Assembly (NCBI GenBank): GCA_963667455.2
Contig: CAXXFR010000029.1
Coordinates: 248,001 to 312,000, forward strand
DNA from: Bin55 sp963667455
GTDB lineage: Bacteria > Pseudomonadota > Gammaproteobacteria > Pseudomonadales > Azotimanducaceae
DNA: 64,000 nt
Direction: 5' to 3'
Under the pieces are notes generated by a model. It did no database searches. It had not been told where the DNA came from and saw nothing but the letters and a program-made list of their open reading frames with translations. Each line of letters begins with the position of its first letter. Positions within the stretch are counted from its first letter, which is position 1. The translations under genes and the position numbers were made by a program. This document shows, one piece after another, positions 36,251-45,192 of the stretch.

Positions 36251-36274
36251 GCTCTTGATTCGCACAGCAAGAGC
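36251..36274. terminator. hairpin between convergent genes
   Basis: GCTCTTG (36251-36257) pairs perfectly with CAAGAGC (36268-36274) over a 10-base loop. A second small stem, GCCTGA/TCAGGC (36236-36252), overlaps the stop codon of the CoA-transferase. Placed exactly between two convergent genes, it may serve both directions, but no U-run follows on either strand. Confidence 0.4.
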
Positions 36275-37629
36275 TAAGATGCAGTGAGTTTGCTCTCGTG
36301 CACTATCTGGCCCTTCATGATCGTCTTTCTGACTTGAACTGACGAGAGGGAATTCCGAACCTGTTTCCAAGGTTTGCTGAGCAAGCACATGTCAGCGGGC
36401 TCGCCTTCTTCAATCTTGACAGGGACGCCTCCTGGCGCGGCCGGTGGTGTCGAATACAAAGCCAGAGCCTCTTCTGGCTCAATACCTTCCGATTCGCCGA
36501 TCACTTGACCCTCAAGAGTCTTTCGGTCCACAGCAGATTGCATCGAATGCCATGGATCAATCCCCCCGAAAGGACTGTCCGATCCTGCACCGACGGCGAT
36601 TCCCTCTCTCTTCAATCCCCCGATGCGATACAGTGAATCTCGTTCATGTCGTCCATGGTCCTTAAGGTATTGGTCTCCACGTTCGTGAATGAATATCGGT
36701 TGGGTAACAACCGTAACTCCGAGTTCTCGCATCATTTCCAACGTGTCGATCTCCACCACAGAGGCATGCTCGATCCGATCTCCCGCAATGGATCCAACTG
36801 CGCCTAACGCCGACAATGCAAACACTAGCTCAACTCGAGACACACAATGAATCGCAACAGGGCGACCTCGCTCGTGCGCCTTGCTGATTCGCTCCTCGAA
36901 CTGAGCTAGGTCAGGCAACTGATAGTCATCGATCAATAGCTTCAGAGGTCCGACTACTAGGTCTTCATTTCCCATGAGAGTCACATTCACACGGCCGCGA
37001 ACCATTCCTCCTATGAACTCTCGCGCAGACTCGTCGTTCGACGGGGTTGCATCGGTGACTCCGGTTATTCCCATCGCCAGCAGGCGGTCGCATACCAACT
37101 GCACATCGTCAGCTAACGACTCCGGTGGTGCCAGCACTTTTCGTACTTGTTCATCTTTGCGATACAGCTGGCCAGATGCGTTACCTACTAGTCCCAACTC
37201 TTCTTGTGCCCTAGAGTTGAGGATCCACAGCCTTCCCGATCGATGCTGCACTCGTATAGGTCTGTCCGGGCAAATTTCGTCGAGCGTCGAGCTTTCCAAG
37301 TCGCCGGCCACTGATTCGTGATAGCCCACACCGCGAATCCATCCGTTTCCAGGTACACCTCGGATCGCCTTTTCCAAAGACTCCAAGTCGGTGACTTCAG
37401 GAGGTCCGCACTTTACCGAGGTCAGCTGGGCCGCCATGGACATCAGATGTAGATGGTGGTCGTGCAGACTGCGCAACAGTGCACAGCGACTTGCATCGAC
37501 AATGTGATCGCTCGGGCTTGGGGTCAGCGACTCACCAATTCCCGCAACCAGTCCATCTCGACAACGAATGTCTCGTATGACATCGGGGCGGATCTCCGCA
37601 CGTCGGATCAGAAGATCGTTGTGCGACAT
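36274..37629 (-). CDS. amidohydrolase (YtcJ / amidohydrolase_3 type)
   Basis: 451 residues. A metal-dependent hydrolase of the amidohydrolase superfamily: LLRSLHDHHLHLM carries the HxH, HCVSRVELVFAL a later His, RIEHASVVE another, and the C-terminal GAGSDSPFGGIDPWHSMQSA holds the catalytic Asp. The usual 'PGF-D-H-H' motif is altered to SLHDHHLH. YtcJ-like proteins act on formamides, imidazolones and similar bonds; the substrate here is unknown. It lies inside the CoA-transferase island but on the opposite strand. Confidence 0.85.
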   Translation of the reverse strand: MSHNDLLIRRAEIRPDVIRDIRCRDGLVAGIGESLTPSPSDHIVDASRCALLRSLHDHHLHLMSMAAQLTSVKCGPPEVTDLESLEKAIRGVPGNGWIRGVGYHESVAGDLESSTLDEICPDRPIRVQHRSGRLWILNSRAQEELGLVGNASGQLYRKDEQVRKVLAPPESLADDVQLVCDRLLAMGITGVTDATPSNDESAREFIGGMVRGRVNVTLMGNEDLVVGPLKLLIDDYQLPDLAQFEERISKAHERGRPVAIHCVSRVELVFALSALGAVGSIAGDRIEHASVVEIDTLEMMRELGVTVVTQPIFIHERGDQYLKDHGRHERDSLYRIGGLKREGIAVGAGSDSPFGGIDPWHSMQSAVDRKTLEGQVIGESEGIEPEEALALYSTPPAAPGGVPVKIEEGEPADMCLLSKPWKQVRNSLSSVQVRKTIMKGQIVHESKLTAS

Positions 37630-37697
37630 CTAGTCTTCCCTACTCAAATAGACCAAGCTCCAAGAAACTCTCGAGCATTCTTGCTTGCTAATCTATC

Positions 37698-38708
37698 ATG
37701 CAGTTGGACTCGAATCCACTTGGGGTTCTCAAGCAATTCATGCGGTTGAGCCAGCGTGAACTCGTAGAAAGACTGCAGCAACCGACTGCGCTACAGGATC
37801 TTTGCGTCTTCAACGATGTGAAGTACATCGTTGTGGAGAATGACTCGAGCGATACCCATGCAACACCCCTTCCCCCGTGCCCGTTGATCGGCGTTGGACA
37901 CGGTTCCCAAGCCAATCCGTTGTTTGACACTCGGGTCGAAACTGAAGAGGAGCTTGAACCCATCATCGAGTCCATCGAACGACATCCCATCGCGTCGGCT
38001 CTCTTTGTTCAACTGCTTCGCCTCAATGAGAAAGTTTCGATTTCCGATGCGCTAGTCGCCGAGTCTCTAGTGTTCTCGACACTGCAACACGGGTCGGAAT
38101 TCCTTTCCTGGCTGGCGAACCGCTCCCAAGACTCTCAACACGAAGAGCAACAATCGCCTCCGGTTCTCGTGGAACGCTACGGAGAAGCGCTGCTCATCAC
38201 TCTCAATCGTCCGAACAAGCACAACGCCTGGTCTTCGTCTATGCGGGATGCACTCTGCGAAGCACTGCAATTGGGAGCTACCGACGACAGCATCCAGCGG
38301 ATTTACATTCAAGGGAACGGTCCCTCGTTCAGTGCTGGAGGAGATCTCAACGAATTTGGCTCGGCTCGAGACGCGGGAATTGCACATCTCTCCCGTTCAG
38401 CGTTGAATGCGGGCTACTTGATTGAACAAATGCGTCAACGTGTAACGGTTCGCGTTCACGGTGCTTGCATTGGCGCAGGTATCGAAATTCCTGCCTTCGC
38501 ATCCCGAATCGAAGCCGACCCGAATGCGTTCTTTGAACTTCCCGAGCTACGAATGGGCTTGGTGCCTGGAGCGGGAGGAACGGCAAGCATCCTTCGACGA
38601 ATCGGTAGACAGCGCACGGCTTGGCTTGGGGTCACTGGGCAGCGTATTGACGCAATTCAGGCAAAGGAATGGGGTTTGATTGACGAGATTGTGAAACGGG
38701 ACAGGTAG
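37698..38708 (+). CDS. enoyl-CoA hydratase/isomerase-like protein with long N-terminal extension
   Basis: 336 residues. Residues from about 150 form a crotonase domain: ALLITLNRPNKHNAWSSSM, the oxyanion-hole segment FSAGGDLNEF, GACIGAGIEIPAFASRI, and ELRMGLVPGAGGTASI where one of the catalytic Glu normally sits. The first 150 residues are not a standard part of the family. They hold VEND...PPCPLIGVGHGSQ and a helical stretch and could be a dimerisation or docking module. A crotonase body with only a short C-terminal domain implies altered oligomerisation. Likely acts on a CoA thioester produced by the adjacent CoA-transferases. Confidence 0.85.
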   Translation: MQLDSNPLGVLKQFMRLSQRELVERLQQPTALQDLCVFNDVKYIVVENDSSDTHATPLPPCPLIGVGHGSQANPLFDTRVETEEELEPIIESIERHPIASALFVQLLRLNEKVSISDALVAESLVFSTLQHGSEFLSWLANRSQDSQHEEQQSPPVLVERYGEALLITLNRPNKHNAWSSSMRDALCEALQLGATDDSIQRIYIQGNGPSFSAGGDLNEFGSARDAGIAHLSRSALNAGYLIEQMRQRVTVRVHGACIGAGIEIPAFASRIEADPNAFFELPELRMGLVPGAGGTASILRRIGRQRTAWLGVTGQRIDAIQAKEWGLIDEIVKRDR

Positions 38709-38818
38709 TAAACCTGCGACCGGCAACTCGTAACCCTCTTTGAAATCAGCGATCCAACGTGGATCAGCTACCCGTGAATAGAATCCAAACAGCTCCTTGT
38801 TAGGAAATTCCTAAGGGA

Positions 38819-39829
38819 ATGGATCGGGTTGTAGAGCTCGGAGGCTATGCCGCCGGTTATTGCGGCAGACTGTTCGCTCAATCGGGCTACGAAGTTCTTC
38901 GTATAGATGATGGCCGTAACGATCCCGCATGGGTCAGCGACAAAGCGATGGACATATTTCTCCATTCCGACAAGCAATCCGTGCAGACCAAGAGCGCGGA
39001 TTTGATCACGCAGTTGGTCGAGAAAGCCGATGTCGCAATCCTCGAAGCCGATACCGCCAATGCAATCGAATCTTCAGGATTCGACTCCTGGAATTGTCCT
39101 GTCAAGGTCGCCATTACGCCGTTTGGACGGACTGGTCCCAAACGCAATTGGAGCGCAACTTCATCAACGCTCCTTGCCATGGGGGGCTTCACGAATCTCA
39201 TGGGAGATCCTGATCGAGCTCCGCTGAATCTCCCTGGACACTTTGTCGACTTTCAGTCTGGTGGATTTGCGTACTCAGCGGCTCAGGCATGCCGATTCGG
39301 CAACCACGAAGACTCGGTGGACATCGGCAAGTTGGAAGTGGTCATGGCGCTCAGCCAGTTCACGACTGTGATGTGGCATTGCTCAGGTATTGTCAGATCT
39401 CGTCACGGCAACGACTTTTGGTGGGTGGTTCCCACAAATCTATTCCGCTGCAAAGACGGCTGGGTCTACATGAACATTGTTCCGGGGTTCTGGGATCCCT
39501 TTACGGCTTTTCTGGACATGCCCGAGCTCGTTATCGACGAGAGATTTCAGACCAATAACCGACGTATGCAGAATCGAGATGTCATTCACGAAATAACCGC
39601 CCACGTATTGAAAGAACTGTCGCGAGACGAAATTCAACAGAGAGCTGTTGAATGCCGGATCCCACTTGGCGCAGTGCAATCGTTTGACGAAGTTTTGGCT
39701 GATCCTCATCTTCAAAAACGAGCAATGTGGATCGAACAAGCGAGTCCCGATTCTTCGCCTCTCTATGTACCCAGACTTCCTTGGCTCTGCCGCGACGAAT
39801 TTCCGGCGGTTGATGCACCACGGAGCTAG
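38819..39829 (+). CDS. family III CoA-transferase (CaiB/BaiF), copy 2, short and divergent
   Basis: 336 residues, shorter than the usual 380-430. Starts MDRVVELGGYAAGYCGRLFA; the Arg-Ile-Asp-Asp segment replaces the usual VKIE block. It lacks part of the N-terminal CoA-binding loop region, but a candidate catalytic Asp remains (HFVDFQSGG). FGRTGPKRNW resembles the family FG-x-xGP-y motif. The next CoA-transferase starts 10 bases downstream, so the two are probably translated together and may form a heteromeric enzyme, as known for BbsE/BbsF or the SmtA/SmtB pair. Confidence 0.85.
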   Translation: MDRVVELGGYAAGYCGRLFAQSGYEVLRIDDGRNDPAWVSDKAMDIFLHSDKQSVQTKSADLITQLVEKADVAILEADTANAIESSGFDSWNCPVKVAITPFGRTGPKRNWSATSSTLLAMGGFTNLMGDPDRAPLNLPGHFVDFQSGGFAYSAAQACRFGNHEDSVDIGKLEVVMALSQFTTVMWHCSGIVRSRHGNDFWWVVPTNLFRCKDGWVYMNIVPGFWDPFTAFLDMPELVIDERFQTNNRRMQNRDVIHEITAHVLKELSRDEIQQRAVECRIPLGAVQSFDEVLADPHLQKRAMWIEQASPDSSPLYVPRLPWLCRDEFPAVDAPRS

Positions 39830-39839
39830 GTCGGAACCA

Positions 39840-41063
39840 ATGGCACGAGGTCCGTTGCAAGGAGTAAGAATTCTTGACCTGACTCATGTCTGGGCAGGTC
39901 CCTTGTCAACACGCATCCTTGGTGATTTGGGTGCCCAAGTCGTCAAGATAGAAGCAAAGATGGGACGCGGTCCTCGTGTCTTTCCAGTTGAGCCGCTCGG
40001 AGGTTTCATTGGCGGAGAGCATGGTCCGGAGCCGTACAACTCCAACGCTGTATTCGTCAAGTTGCAACGCAACAAGCAAAGCGTCGCTCTGGACTTGAAG
40101 AGCGAACATGGCCGGCAGACATTTCTAGAACTCGTCGAGCATGCGGATGTGGTTATTGAGAACTTCAGTGCTCGGGCAATGTCGCGCCTCAGACTCGACT
40201 ACAACTACCTAAAACGTGCAAACCCCAAAATCATTCATGTCGCAATGCCGGGGTTTGGGCTCAACGGTCCCTACAACGACCGAGTAGCATTCGGTCCAAC
40301 TGTCGAACCGATGTCCGGCCTGACCCAAGTCATGGGCTACTCTCCCGATGAACCGAGATCAACTGCCATGGCGCTGCCTGATCCCATTGCCGCGGTGCAC
40401 GCGGTTTCTGCAGTCTTGACCGCACTTCGCAAACGTGAGTTGACCGGCAAGGGTGAACTCGTTGAGATGTCGCTTCACGAGTCCGCTGTAGCAGCCCACG
40501 GCACGTGGATCGTCGAGTCTCAACTGCAAGGCAATATCGAACGAATGGGAAATCGGCATCCATCCATGGCTCCCCACGGCATCTATCAGTGTCGTGGAGA
40601 AGACCAATGGATCGCCATCGCATGCCGCGACGACACTGATTGGAAAGCGTTGTGCAGTCTCATCGACAAAGTCGGGCAAGAGGTTTGGACTCTTGCCGAT
40701 CGGCAACACTTTCACGACGAGATTGACCAGAGATTGGAGGAGTGGACACTCGCGCTAGATCCCGAGCTCGTTGCACAGACACTTCAGAAGCTCGGCATCC
40801 CTGCTGGCCATGTGCGTGCAACAACCCATATGACCGACGACGAACATGTGCAGAGTCGGGGATTTTTCGTCCCTCTGGAACGCGGAACTCCCATTCCAGG
40901 CAATCCCATCAAGATGTCAGGCATTTCATCGGAAGACTGGACTTCTTGTCCACCACTTGGAAGCGACAACCGCAAGGTACTGTCAGATTGGCTGGGATAT
41001 AGCGACGAACGAATTGAAGGTATGTATGACGCAGGTGTAATAGCCGACCGTCCGCCAAAATGA
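39840..41063 (+). CDS. family III CoA-transferase (CaiB/BaiF), copy 3
   Basis: 407 residues from ATG 39840 (MARGPLQGVRILDLTHVWAGP); the frame is open to 39648 inside copy 2 and that part is a shadow. It has the full family pattern: GPLSTRILGDLGAQVVKIE, NKQSVALDLK, VVIENFSARAMSRL, MPGFGLNGPYNDRVAFGP, and the Asp in ALPDPIAAVHAV as probable nucleophile. Closest in layout to copy 1. Together with copy 2 it likely makes one enzyme. Confidence 0.92.
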   Translation: MARGPLQGVRILDLTHVWAGPLSTRILGDLGAQVVKIEAKMGRGPRVFPVEPLGGFIGGEHGPEPYNSNAVFVKLQRNKQSVALDLKSEHGRQTFLELVEHADVVIENFSARAMSRLRLDYNYLKRANPKIIHVAMPGFGLNGPYNDRVAFGPTVEPMSGLTQVMGYSPDEPRSTAMALPDPIAAVHAVSAVLTALRKRELTGKGELVEMSLHESAVAAHGTWIVESQLQGNIERMGNRHPSMAPHGIYQCRGEDQWIAIACRDDTDWKALCSLIDKVGQEVWTLADRQHFHDEIDQRLEEWTLALDPELVAQTLQKLGIPAGHVRATTHMTDDEHVQSRGFFVPLERGTPIPGNPIKMSGISSEDWTSCPPLGSDNRKVLSDWLGYSDERIEGMYDAGVIADRPPK

Positions 41064-41121
41064 CGCGATCAACAACCAATTCGTCTGGTTAATCAAACAG
41101 AGCTTGAGGGACCTCGATCCA

Positions 41122-42819
41122 ATGCAGTTTCATTTCGTCAGAGTCGTCGCAACAATGCTGTTGTTCCAACTAACGTGCTTGCATGCAATGGCGCAAGATC
41201 AGGGTGCAAGTATGGATTCAGTTCTTCAGGACTATGTGAAAAGCGAAGACACCGCTTTCAAGTGGGAGGTGGAGATCGACCAAGAGACACCGCAAATGCG
41301 CTATGTCGTCTTAAATCTGACCTCTCAGAAGTGGTTGGACCAAGATCGTGTCAATCGGACTGAATGGAATCACTGGTTGGAACTGTTCATACCGAACCCA
41401 GTGCAGACGGAAGTAGCTCTGTTGTTTATCACTGGAGGCAGTAACGACAACGCACAGCCGAGTCTGTCCGACTCCCCAGCCATGCAAATTGCCATGCATA
41501 CCGGAAACGTTGTCGCCCAATTGAGACAGGTTCCAAATCAGCCATTGAGGTTCCTTGGCGACTCGATGGATCGTAGCGAAGACGACCTTATTGCCTTTAG
41601 CTGGACTCAGTACCTCGAGACCAATGACACGAACTGGATTGCGCAATTGCCAATGACGAAGAGTGCGGTTCGCGCAATGGATGCGATAACCGAAGTCCTC
41701 AAGCTCGACGAATTCGACAACCAGGTCATTGAGGAATTTGTCGTAGCCGGCGGATCGAAGCGTGGATGGACCACATGGCTGACGGCTGTAGCCGACGAAC
41801 GAGTCATCGCCATCGTTCCAATCGTCTATGACGTCTTAAATTCTCAAGAATCCATGCGCCACCACTTTGAGGCATACGGGTATTGGTCGCCATCCGTTGG
41901 AGACTACGTCAACCACAAAATCCTCCCCAGGTTGCACTCAGGTGAATTGGAAGAACTGTTCGTGATCGTTGATCCATTCAGCTATCGAGAACGTCTGGCG
42001 CTTCCGAAGTTCATCGTCAATTCGACAGGAGACGAGTTTTTCTTGCCCGATTCGTCTCAGTTCTATTGGGATGATCTCGTGGGAGAGAAACGGCTTCGCT
42101 ACGTTTCCAACTCTGATCACGGCCTCGGGGGAACTGATGCGGTCGAGAGCTTGGGCGCGTACTTTGCACTGATTGCCAAGGGTGAGGAAGTACCAAGCAT
42201 CCATTGGACACGGGAAAACACTCGATCCATCGAGATTCGAACTTCAAGAGAACCCATCGATGCAAAGCTATGGGTGGCTCACAACCCTACAAGCCGGGAC
42301 TTTCGGCTTCTGCGGTGGGGCTCGGGTGACAACGACGTTCACGGACCAATATACAAAGAACACAACCTTGATAGTGTTCCCGGCGATCCATTGACGTTTC
42401 GGGGTTCGCTCTCCGGTGATGAGCCGGGATGGTCTGCTTGGTTGGCGGAGTTCGCGTTCGATGTTGGACTTCCATTTCCTCTCAAGCTGACGACTGACGT
42501 TCAAGTTGACCCCGTAAGCCTGCCATTTAACGGCAAGGACTTCAGTGCCGAGACTTTTCTAACAATTCACTGTTCGCAAGACGAGTTCGATATGAGCGAT
42601 GCCGATACAGTATTGGACTTCCTCGACTCGAACTTTGAGAAATCGAAGTATGTCTTTGTTCATGGTGGCGGCAAGGGACGTGTCTACTTCACTTGGAAAC
42701 AAACGCAGGACTTGCGTGCAGAGGGGCGAGCCGTTGCCGATCTGCTGGAGTCTTTAGGCTACTCGGATTGTCAGTATCAAATCGAGTCCGGGGGTGGCCC
42801 GACACTTCCTCCACTCTGA
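41122..42819 (+). CDS. PhoPQ-activated pathogenicity-related (PqaA-type) protein
   Basis: 565 residues from ATG 41122 (MQFHFVRVVATMLLFQL), a signal peptide ending near HAMAQ. The body matches the PhoPQ_related family: NRTEWNHWLELFIP, LLFITGGSNDN, VEEFVVAGGSKRGWTTWL (first letter approximate) with a GxSxxG-like nucleophile elbow at GGSKRG, and VDPFSYRERLALPKF followed by DGTGDEFF-like TGDEFFLPD. The family has an alpha/beta-hydrolase fold; in Salmonella one member is induced by PhoPQ, but the reaction is unknown. The C-terminal about 95 residues (after PFNGKDFSAET) appear to be an extra domain. Periplasmic or secreted. It follows the CoA-transferase pair by 58 bases. Confidence 0.88.
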   Translation: MQFHFVRVVATMLLFQLTCLHAMAQDQGASMDSVLQDYVKSEDTAFKWEVEIDQETPQMRYVVLNLTSQKWLDQDRVNRTEWNHWLELFIPNPVQTEVALLFITGGSNDNAQPSLSDSPAMQIAMHTGNVVAQLRQVPNQPLRFLGDSMDRSEDDLIAFSWTQYLETNDTNWIAQLPMTKSAVRAMDAITEVLKLDEFDNQVIEEFVVAGGSKRGWTTWLTAVADERVIAIVPIVYDVLNSQESMRHHFEAYGYWSPSVGDYVNHKILPRLHSGELEELFVIVDPFSYRERLALPKFIVNSTGDEFFLPDSSQFYWDDLVGEKRLRYVSNSDHGLGGTDAVESLGAYFALIAKGEEVPSIHWTRENTRSIEIRTSREPIDAKLWVAHNPTSRDFRLLRWGSGDNDVHGPIYKEHNLDSVPGDPLTFRGSLSGDEPGWSAWLAEFAFDVGLPFPLKLTTDVQVDPVSLPFNGKDFSAETFLTIHCSQDEFDMSDADTVLDFLDSNFEKSKYVFVHGGGKGRVYFTWKQTQDLRAEGRAVADLLESLGYSDCQYQIESGGGPTLPPL

Positions 42820-43130
42820 AGCACGACGCCGGATCCGGTGGCTCTCAATAATGATTACTTGCGAACTTTTGCCGACAGTTTATTATCTAAGTAACGAGAT
42901 GTGCGTTCGTTCAAACACCGGCGGAAGGATGTCTCGGCGTGTGAATCTCCTTGTCCATTCACCTTGATCCGAGAGTGTCCAAGATCGAAACCGGAAAGTG
43001 AGATTACCGGGCAAGCACAGACGCAGGTTTGCAACGTTGTGAAAACGTTACGGATCCCAGATTCACTGGATTGGTGGCTAACCTTTTCAGATTGAGTCAG
43101 TGATTTCATAGTGTTCAAAGGAGGGGTTTC
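42820..43130 (+). other. leader region of the TolQ/VWA cluster with strong ribosome binding site
   Basis: 311 bases with no gene that I accept; the antisense frame 42855-43118 shows no family signal. A small inverted repeat (AACGTT twice around GTGAA) lies near 43040. The region ends in AAAGGAGGGG about 6 bases before the ATG at 43131, the best ribosome binding site in the window. The cluster promoter should be here; I see no clean -35/-10 pair. Confidence 0.5.
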
Positions 43131-43847
43131 ATGACTTTCAAGACAAGGCTGGGAGCAATTACCTCAATCCTTGTGATTCTTTCAATTGCTACCGTTTCCG
43201 CCCAGGAAGACGGCTCCGAATCCAACGAGGAAGAGGACCGCAACCCATGCGACGAATTGGCGGCAACATCTCAGTCTGAAGAGGGAGATTCCAGCCAATT
43301 CGACCTAACGGTCACTCGGCTCGATGAGTGTTTGGATTACATGCTGTCTCTCGAGGTCGGTTCAGGCGGAAGCGCTACCGGCGGGAACGCGGACTCCGCA
43401 GGAACTGCCGGTGTAACGACCAATTCCCAAGGGTCTGCCACGCCAGCCCCAACATCTCTCGCTGCCGGGTTGCAAGCACTCGATCAACAGCTAGCAGATA
43501 TCGATGTTGAACTCGACCCATTAGGTGAAGGAACCCAAGGTTCTCTGATGCCGGGCACTGAGAGTGACAGCGCTGAAGCCGAAGACGACGCATCGGAACA
43601 ACCATCAGAAGACGGTGTCTCATCAGAAGAGTCACCCACTCCTGACGCTACCAGTTCGCTACAGGGCAGCTCCTCGACAAAAGACTCCACGCACTCGAAA
43701 ACAATACGGCAACCGCTGGATCCACTAGACGAAGATGTCGTGTTGAAACAGCTACGCGAAGCTGCCGAGAAGGAGTCCGATGCAAATACAAAACAAGCAC
43801 TATGGGACCAATACTATGAGTATGTCGACAACAATAAGGGCCGTTAG
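43131..43847 (+). CDS. exported acidic, largely disordered protein
   Basis: 238 residues. Signal peptide ending VSA before QEDGSE. The mature protein has an acidic start, a short helical segment (LTVTRLDECLDYMLSL), a Gly/Ala/Ser/Thr-rich linker, a second helix (AAGLQALDQQLADIDVEL), a long Ser/Glu/Asp-rich disordered stretch, and a final helix (VVLKQLREAAEKESDAN). Two cysteines (NPCDE, DECLD) could form a disulfide. No family recognised. First gene of the eight-gene unit with TPR, PEGA/FGE-like, TolQ-type and VWA proteins, so likely a periplasmic component of the same machine. Confidence 0.75.
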   Translation: MTFKTRLGAITSILVILSIATVSAQEDGSESNEEEDRNPCDELAATSQSEEGDSSQFDLTVTRLDECLDYMLSLEVGSGGSATGGNADSAGTAGVTTNSQGSATPAPTSLAAGLQALDQQLADIDVELDPLGEGTQGSLMPGTESDSAEAEDDASEQPSEDGVSSEESPTPDATSSLQGSSSTKDSTHSKTIRQPLDPLDEDVVLKQLREAAEKESDANTKQALWDQYYEYVDNNKGR

Positions 43848-43854
43848 TCCAGCA

Positions 43855-45192
43855 ATGAGAAAACCCATGCCACGATTGCTCCTTCTCGTCGCTACCATCG
43901 CAGTAGCAGCACTCACCACGACTATGGTCCAAGGCGTTCAGGTCGGGCCTCGTTTAACGCCGAAACCATCGCCCGAACAGGACATCTACGAAACGAAGGA
44001 ATTTCTCAAGACTCGGATGAACATTCCCTCGTTGCGATTGGCGATTCCCGCCTTGAACGCAGGCATTCCTGACAGTGCAAAAGCCCAACAAGATCAGGGA
44101 ATATGGCCCGAACTCCGCAAGAGCGAGACGATCTGGACTGCCCTCAAGATTAAGGAGTGGATGCATCGCTACAACCAGTTCGACTCGATTGTGGTCTCCG
44201 CCGACACGACGGTTAGCGCAGACGTTTACCTCCTTGGGGAAATCTTGCAGTCAGACGGAGAAATCATGCGGATCGCCTACTACGTCGTCGATGCGACGGG
44301 AGAAGTTTGGTTCCCCCGCACGACCAGCGTTTATCGGGTGAAAGAAGGCTGGTTCGAGCGAAACGAACGAACCAACAGAGACCCCTTCGATCCGTTGTAC
44401 AACGAGATTGCCGAGACAGTCTACGAAGCTCTCAAGGACCGCGGCAAAGCGCATGTCGAGCAACTTGAACGTCAATCGAAGAGGCCCAACAGTCAGAACT
44501 CACTAACAGGATTGCAGCGAATTGCGATGACTCGAGATCTTGTATTCGCCGCGTTTCTATCTCCTGAGGAGTTCGGAGACTCGCTGAAAGTAGTCAACAA
44601 CCGCTACCAAATTCAATATCTTCCCTACTCTGAAGGCAGCGATTGGGGGAGAGTCACCAGTATTCAAGCGCGAGAGGAGGACTTTTCCGAAGTAATTGAA
44701 CGGTACTACGAGGAATTCTCCTCCACCATTGAAGACGATTACGGACAATGGCAACGCGATTCTTTCCCCTTAGCACGTGAGGTTCGGCTTGCGAAGCGCG
44801 GCCGTACCGTCAAAGGCGTACTGGGTACGTTGATACTTGCCGCTGCGGCCGTCTCTTCAAAAGACGGGGCTGCCGACGATGGAGATGGTTCAGCTGAATT
44901 GGCAACCAAGCTCGGTGCATTGACGGGAGCGGCACTGGTAACCGCAAGTTTCATGGAGAACGCAAAGCGAAAGCGCGCTGTCGACGAAATCAACGAGATT
45001 GGAGGAAGCTTGCACAACTCTTTGCGACCGACACGAGTGGACTTGAACGGGAAAATTGTGACGCTAAGTGGATCGGTGCAGGATCAATTTACTCAGTGGC
45101 GCACAATGCTCACCGAAATGTACGAGTCGAACCAACAGGACTTTGAATCGGTCCGCGTACTTTCAGATGACGAACTAGCACACTCGGAATAG
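43855..45192 (+). CDS. exported protein of unknown family in the TolQ/VWA cluster
   Basis: 445 residues from about 43855 (MRKPMPRLLLLVATIAVAAL, a signal peptide); the open frame from 43780 overlaps the previous gene. The N-terminal half has a mixed alpha/beta pattern (IWTALKIKEWMHRYNQFDSIVVSADT, partly quoted, then VSADVYLLGEILQSDGEI and IAYYVVDATGEVWF). This 'ADVYLLGEI ... VVDATG' style recalls CsgG/LpoB-like nucleotide-free alpha/beta folds, but that is only a resemblance. A hydrophobic segment rich in Ala (about 330-355, LGTLILAAAAVSS) and a C-terminal helix region with IVTLSGSVQDQFTQWR follow. It ends directly before the next gene's GTG. Confidence 0.75.
   Translation: MRKPMPRLLLLVATIAVAALTTTMVQGVQVGPRLTPKPSPEQDIYETKEFLKTRMNIPSLRLAIPALNAGIPDSAKAQQDQGIWPELRKSETIWTALKIKEWMHRYNQFDSIVVSADTTVSADVYLLGEILQSDGEIMRIAYYVVDATGEVWFPRTTSVYRVKEGWFERNERTNRDPFDPLYNEIAETVYEALKDRGKAHVEQLERQSKRPNSQNSLTGLQRIAMTRDLVFAAFLSPEEFGDSLKVVNNRYQIQYLPYSEGSDWGRVTSIQAREEDFSEVIERYYEEFSSTIEDDYGQWQRDSFPLAREVRLAKRGRTVKGVLGTLILAAAAVSSKDGAADDGDGSAELATKLGALTGAALVTASFMENAKRKRAVDEINEIGGSLHNSLRPTRVDLNGKIVTLSGSVQDQFTQWRTMLTEMYESNQQDFESVRVLSDDELAHSE

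Noticed and set aside
42855..43118. 87-codon minus-strand frame upstream of the TolQ/VWA cluster
   Set aside because: Basic, Cys/Ser-rich translation without family features, antisense to the likely leader of a well-translated operon.
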